Shown: one piece after another, positions 45,720 to 60,377 of the stretch
How the letters are laid out: each line of letters begins with the position of its first letter
How positions within the stretch are numbered: position 1 is the first letter of the stretch
Origin: Myoxocephalus aenaeus
Lineage: Eukaryota > Chordata > Actinopteri > Perciformes > Cottidae
Assembly (NCBI GenBank): GCA_038501785.1
Contig: JBAMJR010000025.1
Location: 3,220,001 to 3,284,000, forward strand
DNA length: 64,000 nucleotides
Direction of reading: 5' to 3'
The notes under the pieces: model-generated
Told to the model about the DNA's origin: nothing
Seen by the model: only the letters and a program-made list of their open reading frames with translations
The model's database searches: none
Made by a program: the position numbers and the translations under genes

Positions 45720-48700
45720 CCCAGGGCAGGGAGGATATGGTTAGGGGCGTGTCTACTGGTTACAGGAGGGACTCGCCTTCTTACTCTACGTTCTAAATGC
45801 CAAAACTAAGATTCAAAGTACAAGGGTCCTATTAGGGCTGGGGCGGTATACCGGTTCCACCGGTTTCAAATTTCCATTGGGTATGAATTTTTCATATACA
45901 GTCATACCGGTGCATAGCCGTAACAACTGTTGTCGCTCTTCAGCAGGCAGCAACATTTATTGTGCACCGCTGAGGGCGCAGCGGTCTGAGCTATTTACGT
46001 GTCATGTTATAACTTTAGTCATGTTATAACTAGTGCTGTCAAACGCTTAAAATATTTAATCGCGATTAATCGCATTTCTGTCATAGTTAAATCGCGATTA
46101 ATCGCAATTAATCGCAATTTTATTTTTGTTGCATTTTAATGCTCTTATCAACATGAAAAAGTGGATTGGCTTGCTTTATTTTATTGAAAAACAACTGCCA
46201 AACAGGGCGGTACAAAATAAAATTACTGCACATTTCAGGTAAACAAGGGTTTACAAAATAAAATTATAGAGTGCACCAGGCATGAAAACGGGTCAGGGGT
46301 GAAAAAGGTGAGAAGGATATTACCCCTCTAGGGGGTCCGGGGGCATGCTCCCCCGTAAGAAAAATTTAAATATTCCATATTTTAAAGCATCAATCTGATG
46401 CATTTTGAGATGCTTTTTTTGCCAACCTGGGGAGAGGTGGAGAAACTTAACTTCAGCCATGAGTCAAAAATGATTATGGCCTCCTTACTAAGTATTATGC
46501 AAGCCATTTCATGCCAGCCTGTCACTGGTCTAACATTTACAGTATATGAGGCACAATGTGGTAAGGGAGAGCATGGCTGCCTTTGTTAGCATCATTTATA
46601 TCTTTGATGCAGAGAATGCATCTGGTGAATCCCTGCCTGTTGATTTTGGAGAATACATCTCCTAGATGAAAGGACACCTCTTGCCCTTTTATTGAGACCT
46701 TGCCTTCCAGTTTTAGCCACGACCAGTTCCAGCTGCATTTCAATCCAGCTGTTTAACAATGGCTGCATCCTTCTCCCCTAACACACTCATTCTGCAAAAA
46801 TAATGTTTGTATTAGTGTTAACTTCTAGTTTAGCCTTATTCAGACCTGCCAACCTTGATATATAACCTATATATTGATAAGTCATTAAATACTCGTCATG
46901 CATTATATTGCATTGCATATAATGTGTGCTGGTCAATTAGTCTAAAATTAATTTTAGACTAATTTTTACTAGCGTACTTTGACGTCAAAATGCGTATCCG
47001 CTACGCAAATTGCGTACAGGTTGGCAGGTCTGCTTATTGATAGAACGGTGGACCACTTTACCTTCTGCCTTGTCAGTCCCCTCTCCTCAAAATCTACCTC
47101 CTCAAAAACGGTAGCGTTAGCTAATAATTTTCCACCGGAGCTTTAGCTAGCTGGCTAACGTTGCGTTCTCTCCTGCTGTGTTCAATGACTCAATTCATCA
47201 AGCTGTAGCTAACGTTAGCTAATAATGTTCCACCGGAGCTTTAGCTAGCTGGCTAACGTTGCGTTCTCTCCTGCTGTGTTCAATGACTCAATTCATCAAG
47301 CTGTAGCTAACGTTAGCTAATAATTTTCCATCGGAGCTTTAGCTAGCTGGCTAACGTTGCGTTCTCTCCTGCTGTGTTCAATGTGTTAACTCGCGCTCCC
47401 TTCTGGCACGCGCACCTGTTTGCAGTTCACTGAATATCATTCATTTTGCCGTATCGCGCTCACCGTTCATTCATTTAAAACCGTAACGTTAGCCTAGCTT
47501 CCAAGCCCAAACGGCGTGCCTATTGTTTTGCTTCCGGTTGACCTACATCCGGCGTGGTGCTCGCGAAAAAATAAATAAATAATTAAAATGCGTTAACGCC
47601 GTTAATAACGCGCTAATATGACAGCACTAATTATAACTTTAGTCATGTCATAACTTTAGTCATGTTTTAACTTTAGTCATGGTTATAACTTTAGTCATGT
47701 TATAACTTTAGTCATGTTATAACTTTAGTCATGTTATAACTTTAGTCATGATTATAACTTTAGTCATGGTTATAACTTTAGTCATGGTTTTAACTTTAGT
47801 CATGTTATAACTTTAGTCATGTTATAACTTTAGTCATGGTTATAACTTTAGTCATGTTTGTAACTTTAGTCATGTTGTAACTTTAGTCATGTTTTAACTT
47901 TAGTCATGGTTATAACTTTAGTCATGGTTTTAACTTTAGTCATGTTATAACTTTAGTCATGTTATAACTTTAGTCATGTTGTAACTTTAGTCATGTTATA
48001 ACTTTAGCCATGGTTATAACTTTAGTCATGTTATAACTTTAGTCATGATTATAACTTTAGTCATGATTATAACTTTAGTCATGTTATAACTTTAGTCATG
48101 TTATAACTTTAGTCATGTTATAACTTTAGTCATGATTATAACTTTAGTCATGTTATAACTTTAGTCATGGTTATAACTTTAGTCATGGTTATAACTTTAG
48201 TCATGTTATAACTTTAGTCATGGTTATAACTTTAGTCATGTTATAACTTTAGTCATGTTATAACTTTAGTCATGGTTATAACTTTAGTCATGGTTTTAAC
48301 TTTAGTCATGTTATAACTTTAGTCATGGTTATAACTTTAGTCATGTTATAACTTTAGTCATGTTTGTAACTTTAGTCATGTTGTAACTTTAGTCATGTTT
48401 TAACTTTAGTCATGGTTATAACTTTAGTCATGGTTTTAACTTTAGTCATGTTATAACTTTAGTCATGATTATAACTTTAGTCATGATTATAACTTTAGTC
48501 ATGTTATAACTTTAGTCATGGTTATAACTTTAGTCATGTTTGTAACTTTAGTCATGTTGTAACTTTAGTCATGTTTTAACTTTAGTCATGGTTATAACTT
48601 TAGTCATGTTATAACTTTAGTCATGTTATAACTTTAGTCATGTTATAACTTTAGTCATGATTATAACTTTAGTCATGTTATAACTTTAGTCATGGTTATA

Positions 48701-51700
48701 ACTTTAGTCATGGTTATAACTTTAGTCATGTTATAACTTTAGTCATGGTTATAACTTTAGTCATGTTGTAACTTTAGTCATGGTTATAACTTTAGTCATG
48801 TTATAACTTTAGTCATGTTATAACTTTAGTCATGTTATAACTTTAGTCATGTTATAACTTTAGTCATGATTATAACTTTAGTCATGGTTATAACTTTAGT
48901 CATGGTTTTAACTTTAGTCATGTTATAACTTTAGTCATGTTATAACTTTAGTCATGGTTATAACTTTAGTCATGTTTGTAACTTTAGTCATGTTGTAACT
49001 TTAGTCATGTTTTAACTTTAGTCATGGTTATAACTTTAGTCATGGTTTTAACTTTAGTCATGTTATAACTTTAGTCATGTTATAACTTTAGTCATGTTGT
49101 AACTTTAGTCATGTTATAACTTTAGCCATGGTTATAACTTTAGTCATGTTATAACTTTAGTCATGATTATAACTTTAGTCATGATTATAACTTTAGTCAT
49201 GTTATAACTTTAGTCATGTTATAACTTTAGTCATGTTATAACTTTAGTCATGATTATAACTTTAGTCATGTTATAACTTTAGTCATGGTTATAACTTTAG
49301 TCATGGTTATAACTTTAGTCATGTTATAACTTTAGTCATGGTTATAACTTTAGTCATGTTATAACTTTAGTCATGTTATAACTTTAGTCATGGTTATAAC
49401 TTTAGTCATGGTTTTAACTTTAGTCATGTTATAACTTTAGTCATGGTTATAACTTTAGTCATGTTATAACTTTAGTCATGTTTGTAACTTTAGTCATGTT
49501 GTAACTTTAGTCATGTTTTAACTTTAGTCATGGTTATAACTTTAGTCATGGTTTTAACTTTAGTCATGTTATAACTTTAGTCATGATTATAACTTTAGTC
49601 ATGATTATAACTTTAGTCATGTTATAACTTTAGTCATGGTTATAACTTTAGTCATGTTTGTAACTTTAGTCATGTTGTAACTTTAGTCATGTTTTAACTT
49701 TAGTCATGGTTATAACTTTAGTCATGGTTTTAACTTTAGTCATGTTATAACTTTAGTCATGATTATAACTTTAGTCATGATTATAACTTTAGTCATGTTA
49801 TAACTTTAGTCATGTTATAACTTTAGTCATGTTTGTAACTTTAGTCATGTTGTAACTTTAGTCATGTTTTAACTTTAGTCATGGTTATAACTTTAGTCAT
49901 GGTTTTAACTTTAGTCATGTTATAACTTTAGTCATGTTATAACTTTAGTCATGATTATAACTTTAGTCATGTTATAACTTTAGTCATGGTTATAACTTTA
50001 GTCATGGTTATAACTTTAGTCATGTTATAACTTTAGTCATGGTTATAACTTTAGTCATGTTGTAACTTTAGTCATGGTTATAACTTTAGTCATGTTATAA
50101 CTTTAGTCATGTTATAACTTTAGTCATGATTATAACTTTAGTCATGTTATAACTTTAGTCATGGTTATAACTTTAGTCATGGTTATAACTTTAGTCATGT
50201 TATAACTTTAGTCATGATTATAACTTTAGTCATGTTATAACTTTAGTCATGGTTATAACTTTAGTCATGGTTATAACTTTAGTCATGTTATAACTTTAGT
50301 CATGGTTATAACTTTAGTCATGGTTATAACTTTAGTCATGTTATAACTTTAGTCATGGTTATAACTTTAGTCATGTTATAACTTTAGTCATGGTTATAAC
50401 TTTAGTCATGGTTATAACTTTAGTCATGTTATAACTTTAGTCATGGTTATAACTTTAGTCATAGTTATAACTTTATAACAATTAATAACCCACAACTAAC
50501 GCTCTTTAGGTAAAACATCACGACACAACAGTTTGTGACACATAAACAATTTGTTACACTAATAATTGTACATTTATAAAATGACACCGCCAAACTGCAT
50601 GCTGGGTACAGCTCGCCCACGATCACAACAAGAAGAAACTCCGTTGCTAGATAATAAAAAAACAGGACGAGACGGACCCTTCCGAGTCACCTACATTCCC
50701 CTGTGTCCTAAGTCCCTCCATGTTTAGCTTCGAGCGGTGAACAGCGAGCGGAGAACAGCTGTTCAGGTGAACGGCGGTCCTTTTCCATGTCAATTAATGA
50801 ATGTGTTTACGCCCCAAAAAATAAACGTGATATACTGTGAAACCAGAATCTTACAAAATACCGTGATATGAATTTTTGGCCATACCGCCCAGCCCTAGGT
50901 CCGATTATATTACACTGACATAAAGTGTAACAGTGGGAACATCGGCAGAGGCTGAGATATCCAGACTGGTGGCCGAAGCGCTGAAATTGCTGACTCCTAC
51001 AATTCCCATAATGCAATTTAGCCTTTTGATTGAAGCTGCACTCATTCACATTTCTTACGTTGACACTTTGACTCGTTAGAGCACAACATGCAAAACCTGG
51101 AATGCTGCTGTGACTCTTAGTGCCGAAAAAAAGGGAACGCTGCGAGGAAATCCCCGCAGATAATTGTCACCCGATGCTGTTCAGTAAACAAAACAAACAA
51201 CAACTCAGATAAACCCACTGTATGCACATCATCATCTTGACAGGAAACAGCAGATATGGTTAGTGCTGCAACGTTGTTTCAAAGGACCTCCATTATATTT
51301 CGGCATTTCTGAATACATTTCCAAATATATATACAGCGATATCAAAATATTTGCGATATGTCATCATCAGCCCATATATTGGTCTGGCTCATTTATCCGT
51401 TAAGAAAACTGTGGAGCCCGTATGGGTCTATGGCAGATATTGCCATAAAAACTGTATAATTCACTTCTTCATTTACTCATAACCAGTAACATATAGACTG
51501 ATATTTACACATCTGAACACACAACTCACATTGTACTCTTTTATTATAAAACCAACATTATTCAAATAGCCCTAGTGGTTGCAGAGATACACCTTTTTTA
51601 GTTTGGGTATGACATTTTCGAGCAGAGGCTTAACAATGGTGGGTTTTCAAAATTATGGTTGCATCATGAATCTATAAAACCTTCAATTCAAGCTGAATCT

Positions 51701-51702
51701 GT

Positions 51703-51756
<54 letters not shown>

Positions 51757-51774
51757 TAATCTAGCTGACAGTAT

Positions 51775-51858
<84 letters not shown>

Positions 51859-51988
51859 TTTCTGTCATATGACAGTGGGACAGAATGAGTTATACTCAGT
51901 GTAATGTCAACCAGTCCATCTCCTTTGACCCCATGGTGCCAGCCAGTGAAGGGTCCATGTGAATGGACAGGGGGTTGTTTCTTCAGAG

Positions 51989-52048
<60 letters not shown>

Positions 52049-52442
52049 TATGAAGCCTTTAAATAGCACCGTTCCTACAATGCGCTCTGGTGAGGAGAGC
52101 TGATGCAGTCGGTCCAAGCACAAAGTACACATGTGTCAATACAGCGGGGACAGATAGAGAGACAGAAGAGGGAGGGAACGTCACACAGAGGTGGTGAGAC
52201 AGGAAGGTTACACAGAGGTTTAGGTGGTGAGACAGGAAGGTTACACAGAGGTTTAGGTGGTGAGACAGGAAGTTGGAGACTCGCCAACGGGTCCAGTAAA
52301 GGTGTTTCTCTCATTTTGTCCCCTCGCTCTCCGCTGTGCATTCTAAATGTCTCTCATATATCCGATTGGCATACGTAGGGATACATTATAGTAACCTTTT
52401 CACGGACACAATGTAATGCTCGCTCATCCTCTGTGTGTGTGT

Positions 52443-52473
<31 letters not shown>

Positions 52474-54223
52474 CCTCAGAGAACAAGCAACAGACAGAAA
52501 CAGAGAAGACATTTGTCTCAGGATTTATTCGCATATGCGTTTGATTCCCAGGACTGTATGCCGTCATAACGTGTGTGTGTGTGTGTGTGCGCGTGTGCGT
52601 GTGTGTGTGTGTTTTGAGATTCATCGGTCCTCAATGTCAAAAAGTGAGCAAGCTTTCTCCAATTATTTCCGGTGGAGAGCAGATAGCCCTTTGAATGTGT
52701 CGTTAGGAAGAAGCCCACACGTGTGCGTCGCGGTGGCAGCGCTAGTCTGAAGGCCATTCCCTTATCTTTCACAGTCGGGCCCAGTGGGATGCTCGCGTGC
52801 CACAATTCTTTGCAATTATGGAGACAGCGTCCTCCGCTTGGGGACAGAAATCAAGCCCAGAGAGAACAGCTGCCGGTGAGCCCGATATGTGAGGGTAGTT
52901 AGTGTGTTTGAGAAGGTTATCGGCTAGGAGTCTGTTTCACTGCTCTGTTTTCAGGGAACTTACACGTCATAACGTTTCACTGTTCTGGCTTATCTTGTTT
53001 CTACCCTTTTTCTTCAGATTATTACCAGGACTTCATCACAGGTGGGCCTGTGCGTGGCGTGACTAGTGGCCGCACCGATTCATTGAGTCAACCTCTATCT
53101 GGCGTGCATGTCATTTAAAAAACCACATCATGTACACCCATTTAACCAAAGGGTGTTCCCAAGGATAGCATATTCACCAGAGACTACAAGAAGTGGATGT
53201 GATCGTCGTGGTTTATGGATTGCCATATTCAGCGTTTTTGGCAACCAATGAGTGGAAGTGACCATGTTTGGACAGCAGAGGAGTGACGTAGAGACGCCGT
53301 ATGCGGCTCTGGTAGCACCCTGTCAATCACAATAAGCCCCGCCCTAAAGCGTCCCCTGCTTTATGGTCTGTTTGACTCTAAATGACCATCATTTACTAAA
53401 TGAACATCAGACTTGAAACTAGAGATTGAGACATCAACTCATGTTTACAATGTTTACTGAGGGAATACATCAAGAGAGAAGTAGAGTCATTTATATAGAC
53501 TTCTATACAACCAGAGCAGTCACCCCTGGTGGTCAGGAGAGAGAATGCAGCTTTAACACATGAAGCATATACTTCTATACAACCAGAGCAGTCACCCCTG
53601 GTGGTCAGGAGAGCAGCGGCGGTACCTTCATCTCACACCTTTAAAGATTAGTTAGCCCACTTTGTTAGCATTAGCTTTCCGACTCGACTGCTCTAGCTAC
53701 TGCTACAGGAGTTTGCACAGTGAGGAAACGGTGTGCAGTGCAGGATAGAGTCACGCTCACGACATGTAGTTCAGCTCATCCCAGTGCAGTCAATCACAGA
53801 CTGAAACAGACCTACTGTGAACGTAGACCACATCAAACAGCGCTAGAAAACACATCAACACAATGACATTAACGCACACACGGAGTCCCTTTTAGCTGCG
53901 TTGTGACTGGTGCGTTTCAACTGCTGACTTCAGTTCTTGGAAACTCCTGAAGACTTCTCTGATGTGGACATACTTGATTTAGACACAGGTTTGATATCCG
54001 CCATGGTCCTAACGATGTAATGCAGAAAGCGACCCTGTGGGTAGAATTTCTTTGGAAAGGGAATAGAAAATATTTCAAAGATTTAATTGCTGAGAAAAAC
54101 AAAACACAAATAGGCAAATAATAAGAATGTAGTGTTTGTTTTTAAGTCTCGCGGTTTCTCTGTACCGGTAATATTGGCTGACTGAGTGAGTATAGAGGGA
54201 TTTGTCATGCCCTCCAGTCTATT

Positions 54224-54262
<39 letters not shown>

Positions 54263-54520
54263 CAGAGCCCTGTCATACATCACAGCTTAAAGGCTTATAG
54301 AGTAGCTACTCTACTATCTTGTCAGCTTTCTGACTCATGACAAGGTTTTCAATTTTCCCCTTTTCACCTGACTGCACTTTCCAGCTCTCAACTCGCCTCG
54401 CGTCTCCTTCTCTGTGGCGGCGCCTCCTCTCATGAGAAAGATTAAATTATGTAGACATAGCCGCGACCAGCGCCGAAAGTGATGTCACAATCCCAGTGTT
54501 GGCCCAGAGGAGGTGTTGCA

Positions 54521-54553
<33 letters not shown>

Positions 54554-56126
54554 GTTACAGCTGTCGGGCTGATTAAAGTTGTGATTTTTTAACACCAACA
54601 CTAATCAGATCAAAATGTGTTAGAGTCTGGGCCAGCACCATAATATTATAATCTTATAATTATAATATTTAACATTTTGATCGCCCGTCATTCCCATCAA
54701 GATCACTTCAAACACTTTATTTCCCCCGCAGAGTTGCACCTGTGATTTAATGAATGTGCGAAGAGCCTCCCAGTGTGTGAGGGTTCACTTTTATATTTGA
54801 TCGATGACTGTGCACCAATCCTCATTCGCTAATGACGTGTGAGGCATATTTCATTTGTGTATATCTGAAGTCAGGAATGACATCTGTGTACACGGGTTAA
54901 CTCTTCCTGCATGTGTCTCACCAGGGTCGCCATGTCAAGACGGGCCAACTGGCAGCTATCAAAGTCATGGAAGTCACAGAGGTAAGATCATGAGTATTAC
55001 ATGTAGAGCATTCAGTGGTATTAATATCAACATCGCAAGAACCGTCAGATAATCCTGCTGTCAAGGTACATTTACTTTTTATAAATTTTATTTTTTTCTC
55101 TCCACAAATGACAGTATTAACGCAAGCTGCTGTGTAGCAGGACATTCACAGATATTTATCAAGGTAGAGGAACGAAAACAGGAATCAAAAACGGGACTGG
55201 AACAACACAAAAACAGGGATCTGACAGGACAAACAAACGGACTCCTCACAGTTAACACACAGTACGATCCAACACTGGGGCAGGGGACAAACAGGGTTTG
55301 AATACAGGGTTTTCGTTCATTCTAATTCTGTGTGTTAGGAAGATAGCAAAATAAGCTTTTCATTGTACAGAATAATTGTCTGTTATCTGTCCATATGACA
55401 GTAAAAACATCTTGAATCTTGAATCTTGAATACACAGGGGAGAGGCAGGTGATTGGCCACAGCAGGGAACAATCAGGGACAAGGCAGACAATCACAGGGA
55501 CTACAAAATCCAACAGGAAACAACCCAACACCGTGACACAGAGGGCTAGGCTAACACGTGCTGTATATTCTCGTCAGTCTGTTTGAATTGTAGATCTGAA
55601 ACAATTAGTTGATGAATGACTAATCGATCAACTGAAAATTCAGTTAATTTAGATAATCGATTCAGTCATTTTTAGGCAAGCTATCTCCATGTTTCCAGGG
55701 AACGCCATGTTGGATTGGATGGTTGCTCCACCACTTTAACCCAGACTGAAGTTTCTCCCAACCATTGGATCTATTTCCAGGAAGTTCTGTACAGAAAGGT
55801 CCAGGTCCCCAGAGGATGAACCCTGTTGACTTTGGCGATCGCTTACTTTTCTTCTTAACATTTCATCTAGCGCCATCATCAGGTCAAAGTCCGAGGCTTT
55901 GGGGTGGAAACACTGGCTTAAGTAGTTTTCTTGCAGTTTCTGTTGCGTAACAAACTGGTCAGACGTAATGCTCCTTTCCTCTTTTACACCTCACTACAAG
56001 TCTGCTTGTTGCACAACTGGGAACACTGGTTTATTTCCTGTTGATGGGATTCTGGATCCTCTGAGGTGCAGACAAACTCTGTAGCAGGAAATGCTTGGCC
56101 ATTATCTCCCTCTCTCTCTCTCACAA

Positions 56127-56185
<59 letters not shown>

Positions 56186-58382
56186 GCTTTGTGTTTCAGA
56201 CGGAGGTGAAAGTTCAAACTCTCTGCCGTGTCATTTTCTCCCCTCCTGTCCTGTGGAGATTTAAAGGAGAGCAGTGACTGGGAGAAGCTCTCCTCTGTTT
56301 CCTCTTTTCTGAAGTCACAAGTCATTTCCTGGGATTCATAGCGAGAAAACAAAAAGAAACTGACACACTGTGTCTCCTCGCCTCTCTTATTTGGTCCTTG
56401 CGTCTCATGACACTGACGCAGAGTTCTTACGGTCATGGAAAACCTGGAAAAGTCCTTGAAAAAAATAAAATTCCAAAAGTTTTGTAAAAGTCATGTAAAT
56501 GTGTTGTATTCATGTGTTCTTGACGTTCATTTACGCTGAGTTTGAAATAATGAATATGCTTTTAAAAGAAAGACGCTCAAAATATAAGCAGGCATACATA
56601 CAGGCATCTATATAAATGTTTATTCTTTTAATCAAACTATTGTCTCATTCATTTGTGTCATTTAAGGTTTACTGTATGCTTTGTATTCTCATTGTTAGTT
56701 TAAATACTACATTTACTCACTTTTTCATGTTTACACCCAGCTTTCACTAAATGTTTGGTCATGGAGTTTTGGTTTAAAGTCATGGAAAATGGTGTAATTA
56801 AGGCCGGGGGCGTGGGGTGCAAAACAGGTGGTCTTACAAATCTTCATGTGAGTAAATATTAATTTATTTTATTTCAGCCAAATCCAATAGTTTACAGGAT
56901 ATCCAACCTTTATTTATTTATAATGCATGTCATACTTAATGTGTTTCTTTACAGGGTTTGTACACAGGCAGTAAAGTAGTCCATGAATATGAGATATGAG
57001 TTTACAGATCATTACAATCCATCCTCTGCATCGTAGAGGTTGGTTGATGTCCTTGTTGTCGGTTACACCACCTGTCTGTGGGCGTATCTCTGGGTCACAC
57101 TTGTTGTCTTTTCGATTCCTCACACTTCATTTAGTTCGTACGCCCTCTGGCGTTTCAGAGAATAACGCATACGCGAGTGCAAACAAAGCTATTCTCTAAA
57201 TGCGCCCATCCATTCTGACATGATGTTCTCATTACCCTTCAATATACTGAGCATGTAGTTTGATTCCTGCTGTCTGCGTTGTGTTGTTTCAGGAAGAAGA
57301 AGAGGAGATCAAGCTGGAGATCAACATGCTGAAGAGCTATTCCCACCATAGGAACATCGCTACTTATTATGGAGCTTTTATTAAGAAGGGTCCTGCTGGA
57401 CAGGACCACCAGCTCTGGGTTTGTGAACCATCTGTTATTGACAGACTCTCGCTGCTACCCTTCTGGGTGTATCATGTGTAGTCTTTCATCATTCTCATGT
57501 TAGACGCCAGTTGTTTTGTCTGTGTTGACATCTCCTCTAGTTGGTGATGGAGTACTGCGGAGCCGGCTCCGTCACAGACCTGGTGAAGAAGACCAAGGGG
57601 AACTGCCTGAAGGAGGACTGGATAGCCTACATCTGCCGCGAGGTGCTGAGGGTAAGCCGACGGAAAAACACCCGGACCGCACTCGACCACAGCAAACACA
57701 CACACACACCATGCAACTGTAGTCGTAGAGCCAACGAGGGAGCTTTGTTCTGAGGTGGCGTTACGGCGGAGGCCCTTTTTTTTTTATAGTGCTGGTTAAA
57801 ACCGAGGTAGTAATTTGCGTGTGCATGCAAACTAAAGGCGAGCGCACTGCCGCCGCATGGGAAACACAACGCTGCTTTGGGTGTCGGACTCTCTGCCCGA
57901 AACATCAAAGAGGAGAAGCCATGTGCAGGGATCATCGTCCCTCTCATGTTTTCCCACTGCGACTCCGAGGGAGCGACTGATGTGATTACTTTTTCATTTT
58001 GATACTTGAAAGGCCAGTTTGAACAAACGCGTCTGTTGGGATGTTATGCTTATCGTTATGAGAGATCGCAAGGTCCTGAGAAAAGAATGTTTGTGGCTCC
58101 AGTAACAAACCTACTCGTGCACAAACAATTCAGCAACTCGCATCGGCTCAGTTCCAACGTATCTGATGGCGAAGGAAAGTGAGAGGATGAATTTTTATGA
58201 GCTCAAAACTCAGAAACAAACCGCTCTGGATTGTCGCCGGTGTTTTCCCTGCTGCTGTCAGCCGTGCTGTCGCTTCATTGTTTAAACATCGCACACACAC
58301 ACACAAACAGACGCTGGTGAAGACATTGTCTGAAATAAGACTCACTTCCTCTGTTTGTTTAACCTCCTTTGAAGAAGCGAGA

Positions 58383-58428
<46 letters not shown>

Positions 58429-60345
58429 ATCGGCAGCCTACTCGGTCACTCAGCTACCTGAACCCTCTGAACCCCAGAAACCGCCGGCGGGTTTGACTTC
58501 CGAGCCAGAAGCGGTGAGAAGCAGCATCACCGCCAGGTTTTCATCTCTCCGACGGTCCTCGAACACATCACGTGTGCTGAGCACTCCCGTCAGAAAAAGC
58601 ATCTAAAACGAAGCTTGAACATTGAGATATCTCACCAAAATGTAAAATCTCGCCCTCAGATAAAACATTTAAAGAAACCAAATACTGTTGAGTCAAATAC
58701 TGTATAGTCAGGGACCAACTGCGTGACAAATCGGGACTATGACGAAACTGCAGCCTCACAAGTGCGTTAAGGAGAGGAAGGAGAGGTTGTAAAAATGTAA
58801 ACAGTTGGATATAAATATATATCAGGGTACCCGCGAGGTCTTAAAAACTTGAAAAAGTCTTAAATTTAGTATTCATAATTTAAGGCCTTAAAAAGGTATT
58901 ACATTTTGTCAACAGGTCTTAAATTTCGTTCATCAAGTCTTAATTTTTACCCCCTTCCTTATTTGATACGGCGCCACAACATTTGTTTATTGTTCGTTGT
59001 TACAACGAATCTTAGTACACCCAAACGTCGCATCCAAAATATCAGGCAACCTGTATATGGCTCTGAACTGCTGAGACGCTGCAGGTTAGCATCGAGCTAT
59101 GCGAACCTGCTTTCCCGTTTCCATCGCGCGTGTCTCACCAGCAGGGTCAGATGCACTTGCCAGTAGTGTTACAGAGTCCACAGTCCTCCAGCTAAAGATG
59201 TTTCTTCTCTGTAAATTAAAGGGTTCTTCCCCAGGTAGCCAAAATGACCTTGTCCGGATCCGGCTTAAGCTAGACACGCCGGAAGAAACATGTCCGGCCC
59301 GGGTCCCGTTGCCGATTCTGCTGAGACTCGGCATGAATGACGCCCCAGAATCGGACCGAATACACCGGCCCGATTCCGGCGGCCGTCACTCGGCCGTAAT
59401 GGAAACTACCCTGGGGCCAGCACTGGCCTGAAGCCGGCTACAGAAAACACGTCGCCAGGGTCCGGTTGCCGACTCAGCGAAGTCTCAGAATGACGCCCCA
59501 GAATCGAGTTGAATATATTCATCATGACACAAAAACAATACTTTACTTACTAAATTAAGCCTATCAAGATCCCATTGTTTGGTAACACAAGCAGTCCAAC
59601 AAATGCCAAATAAGATAACATATGATAAGAAAATATTGTTCATTAAAAAAATATATTATTCATTATTATATAACAATACAATAAAATAAGACACGTAGAC
59701 CAAAATGTTAGAGTACATTTTAATGAACTGAATGCACACAGGGTCAAATTAAATTACATTCAAAATAGACTAACTAAACACGAAGACCACCGTCACTCCG
59801 GCATCTTCACGGAGGTTGCAGCCTGGTAGAAAACAGACCAAAAAAAGAGTTGTGAGATCTCACAAAAATATTCTACTTCAATCCATACCGTACACACATT
59901 TCACTGCGATAAACGTCTGCTAGATCGTAACTACATTTTGATTTCAGGAGATAAAACATTGCAATACAATTTCGCCATGTGTTCATTAATTTAACGTTAA
60001 AGCTAATCCAACCCTGCTTGCCTTTGTAAACCAGCTGGCTCGGTTAAAACAGTTATACGGTGCAGTGCGAGGCGTTGTTACACATGTCTGTGCTCACACA
60101 TCATGGCTTGATAAATACAAAAGTCTTCTTTCATTACAGGGTCAGCTAACAGCATTATTCGGGTCCTAGACACGTTTTCTAGCTAACGTGCTAAGTTATT
60201 TGATTGATTGATTGATTTCCTATTTTTTTCATTCATCCGCATATCAGGAAAGGTGCAATGTTGGTCTTAAATTTCATTTAAAGTGGTCTTGAAAAGGTCT
60301 TAAAAAGTCTTAAATTTGAGATGAAAAATCCTGGGGGTACCCTGT

Positions 60346-60377
<32 letters not shown>

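Larger units (their letters stand above)
46031..47629. mobile_element. Second hAT-like element nested in the minisatellite
   Basis: The left end tagtgctgtcaaacgc and right end atgacagcacta are inverted. Flanks gttataac (46023-46030) and attataac (47630-47637) are an 8-bp duplication with one mismatch and are themselves minisatellite sequence, so the array existed before insertion. The interior has gcgattaatcgc-type motifs, a 98-bp triplicate and a nested MITE. Confidence 0.82.
45833..50897. mobile_element. 5.1-kb hAT-like element containing a giant minisatellite and a second hAT
   Basis: The left end tagggctggggcggtatacc and right end ggccataccgcccagcccta are inverted repeats. Flanks ggtcctat (45825-45832) and ggtccgat (50898-50905) form an 8-bp duplication with one mismatch. 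Non-repeat DNA belonging to the element is only about 45833-46000 and 50480-50897; the rest is the array and a nested element. No transposase is visible. Confidence 0.78.

Noticed and set aside
47630..50480. Possible CRISPR or regulatory-site array (AP-1-like ttagtca in each unit)
   Set aside because: No spacers, a near-random linker, and it lies inside a transposon; the motif is one base off the AP-1 consensus.
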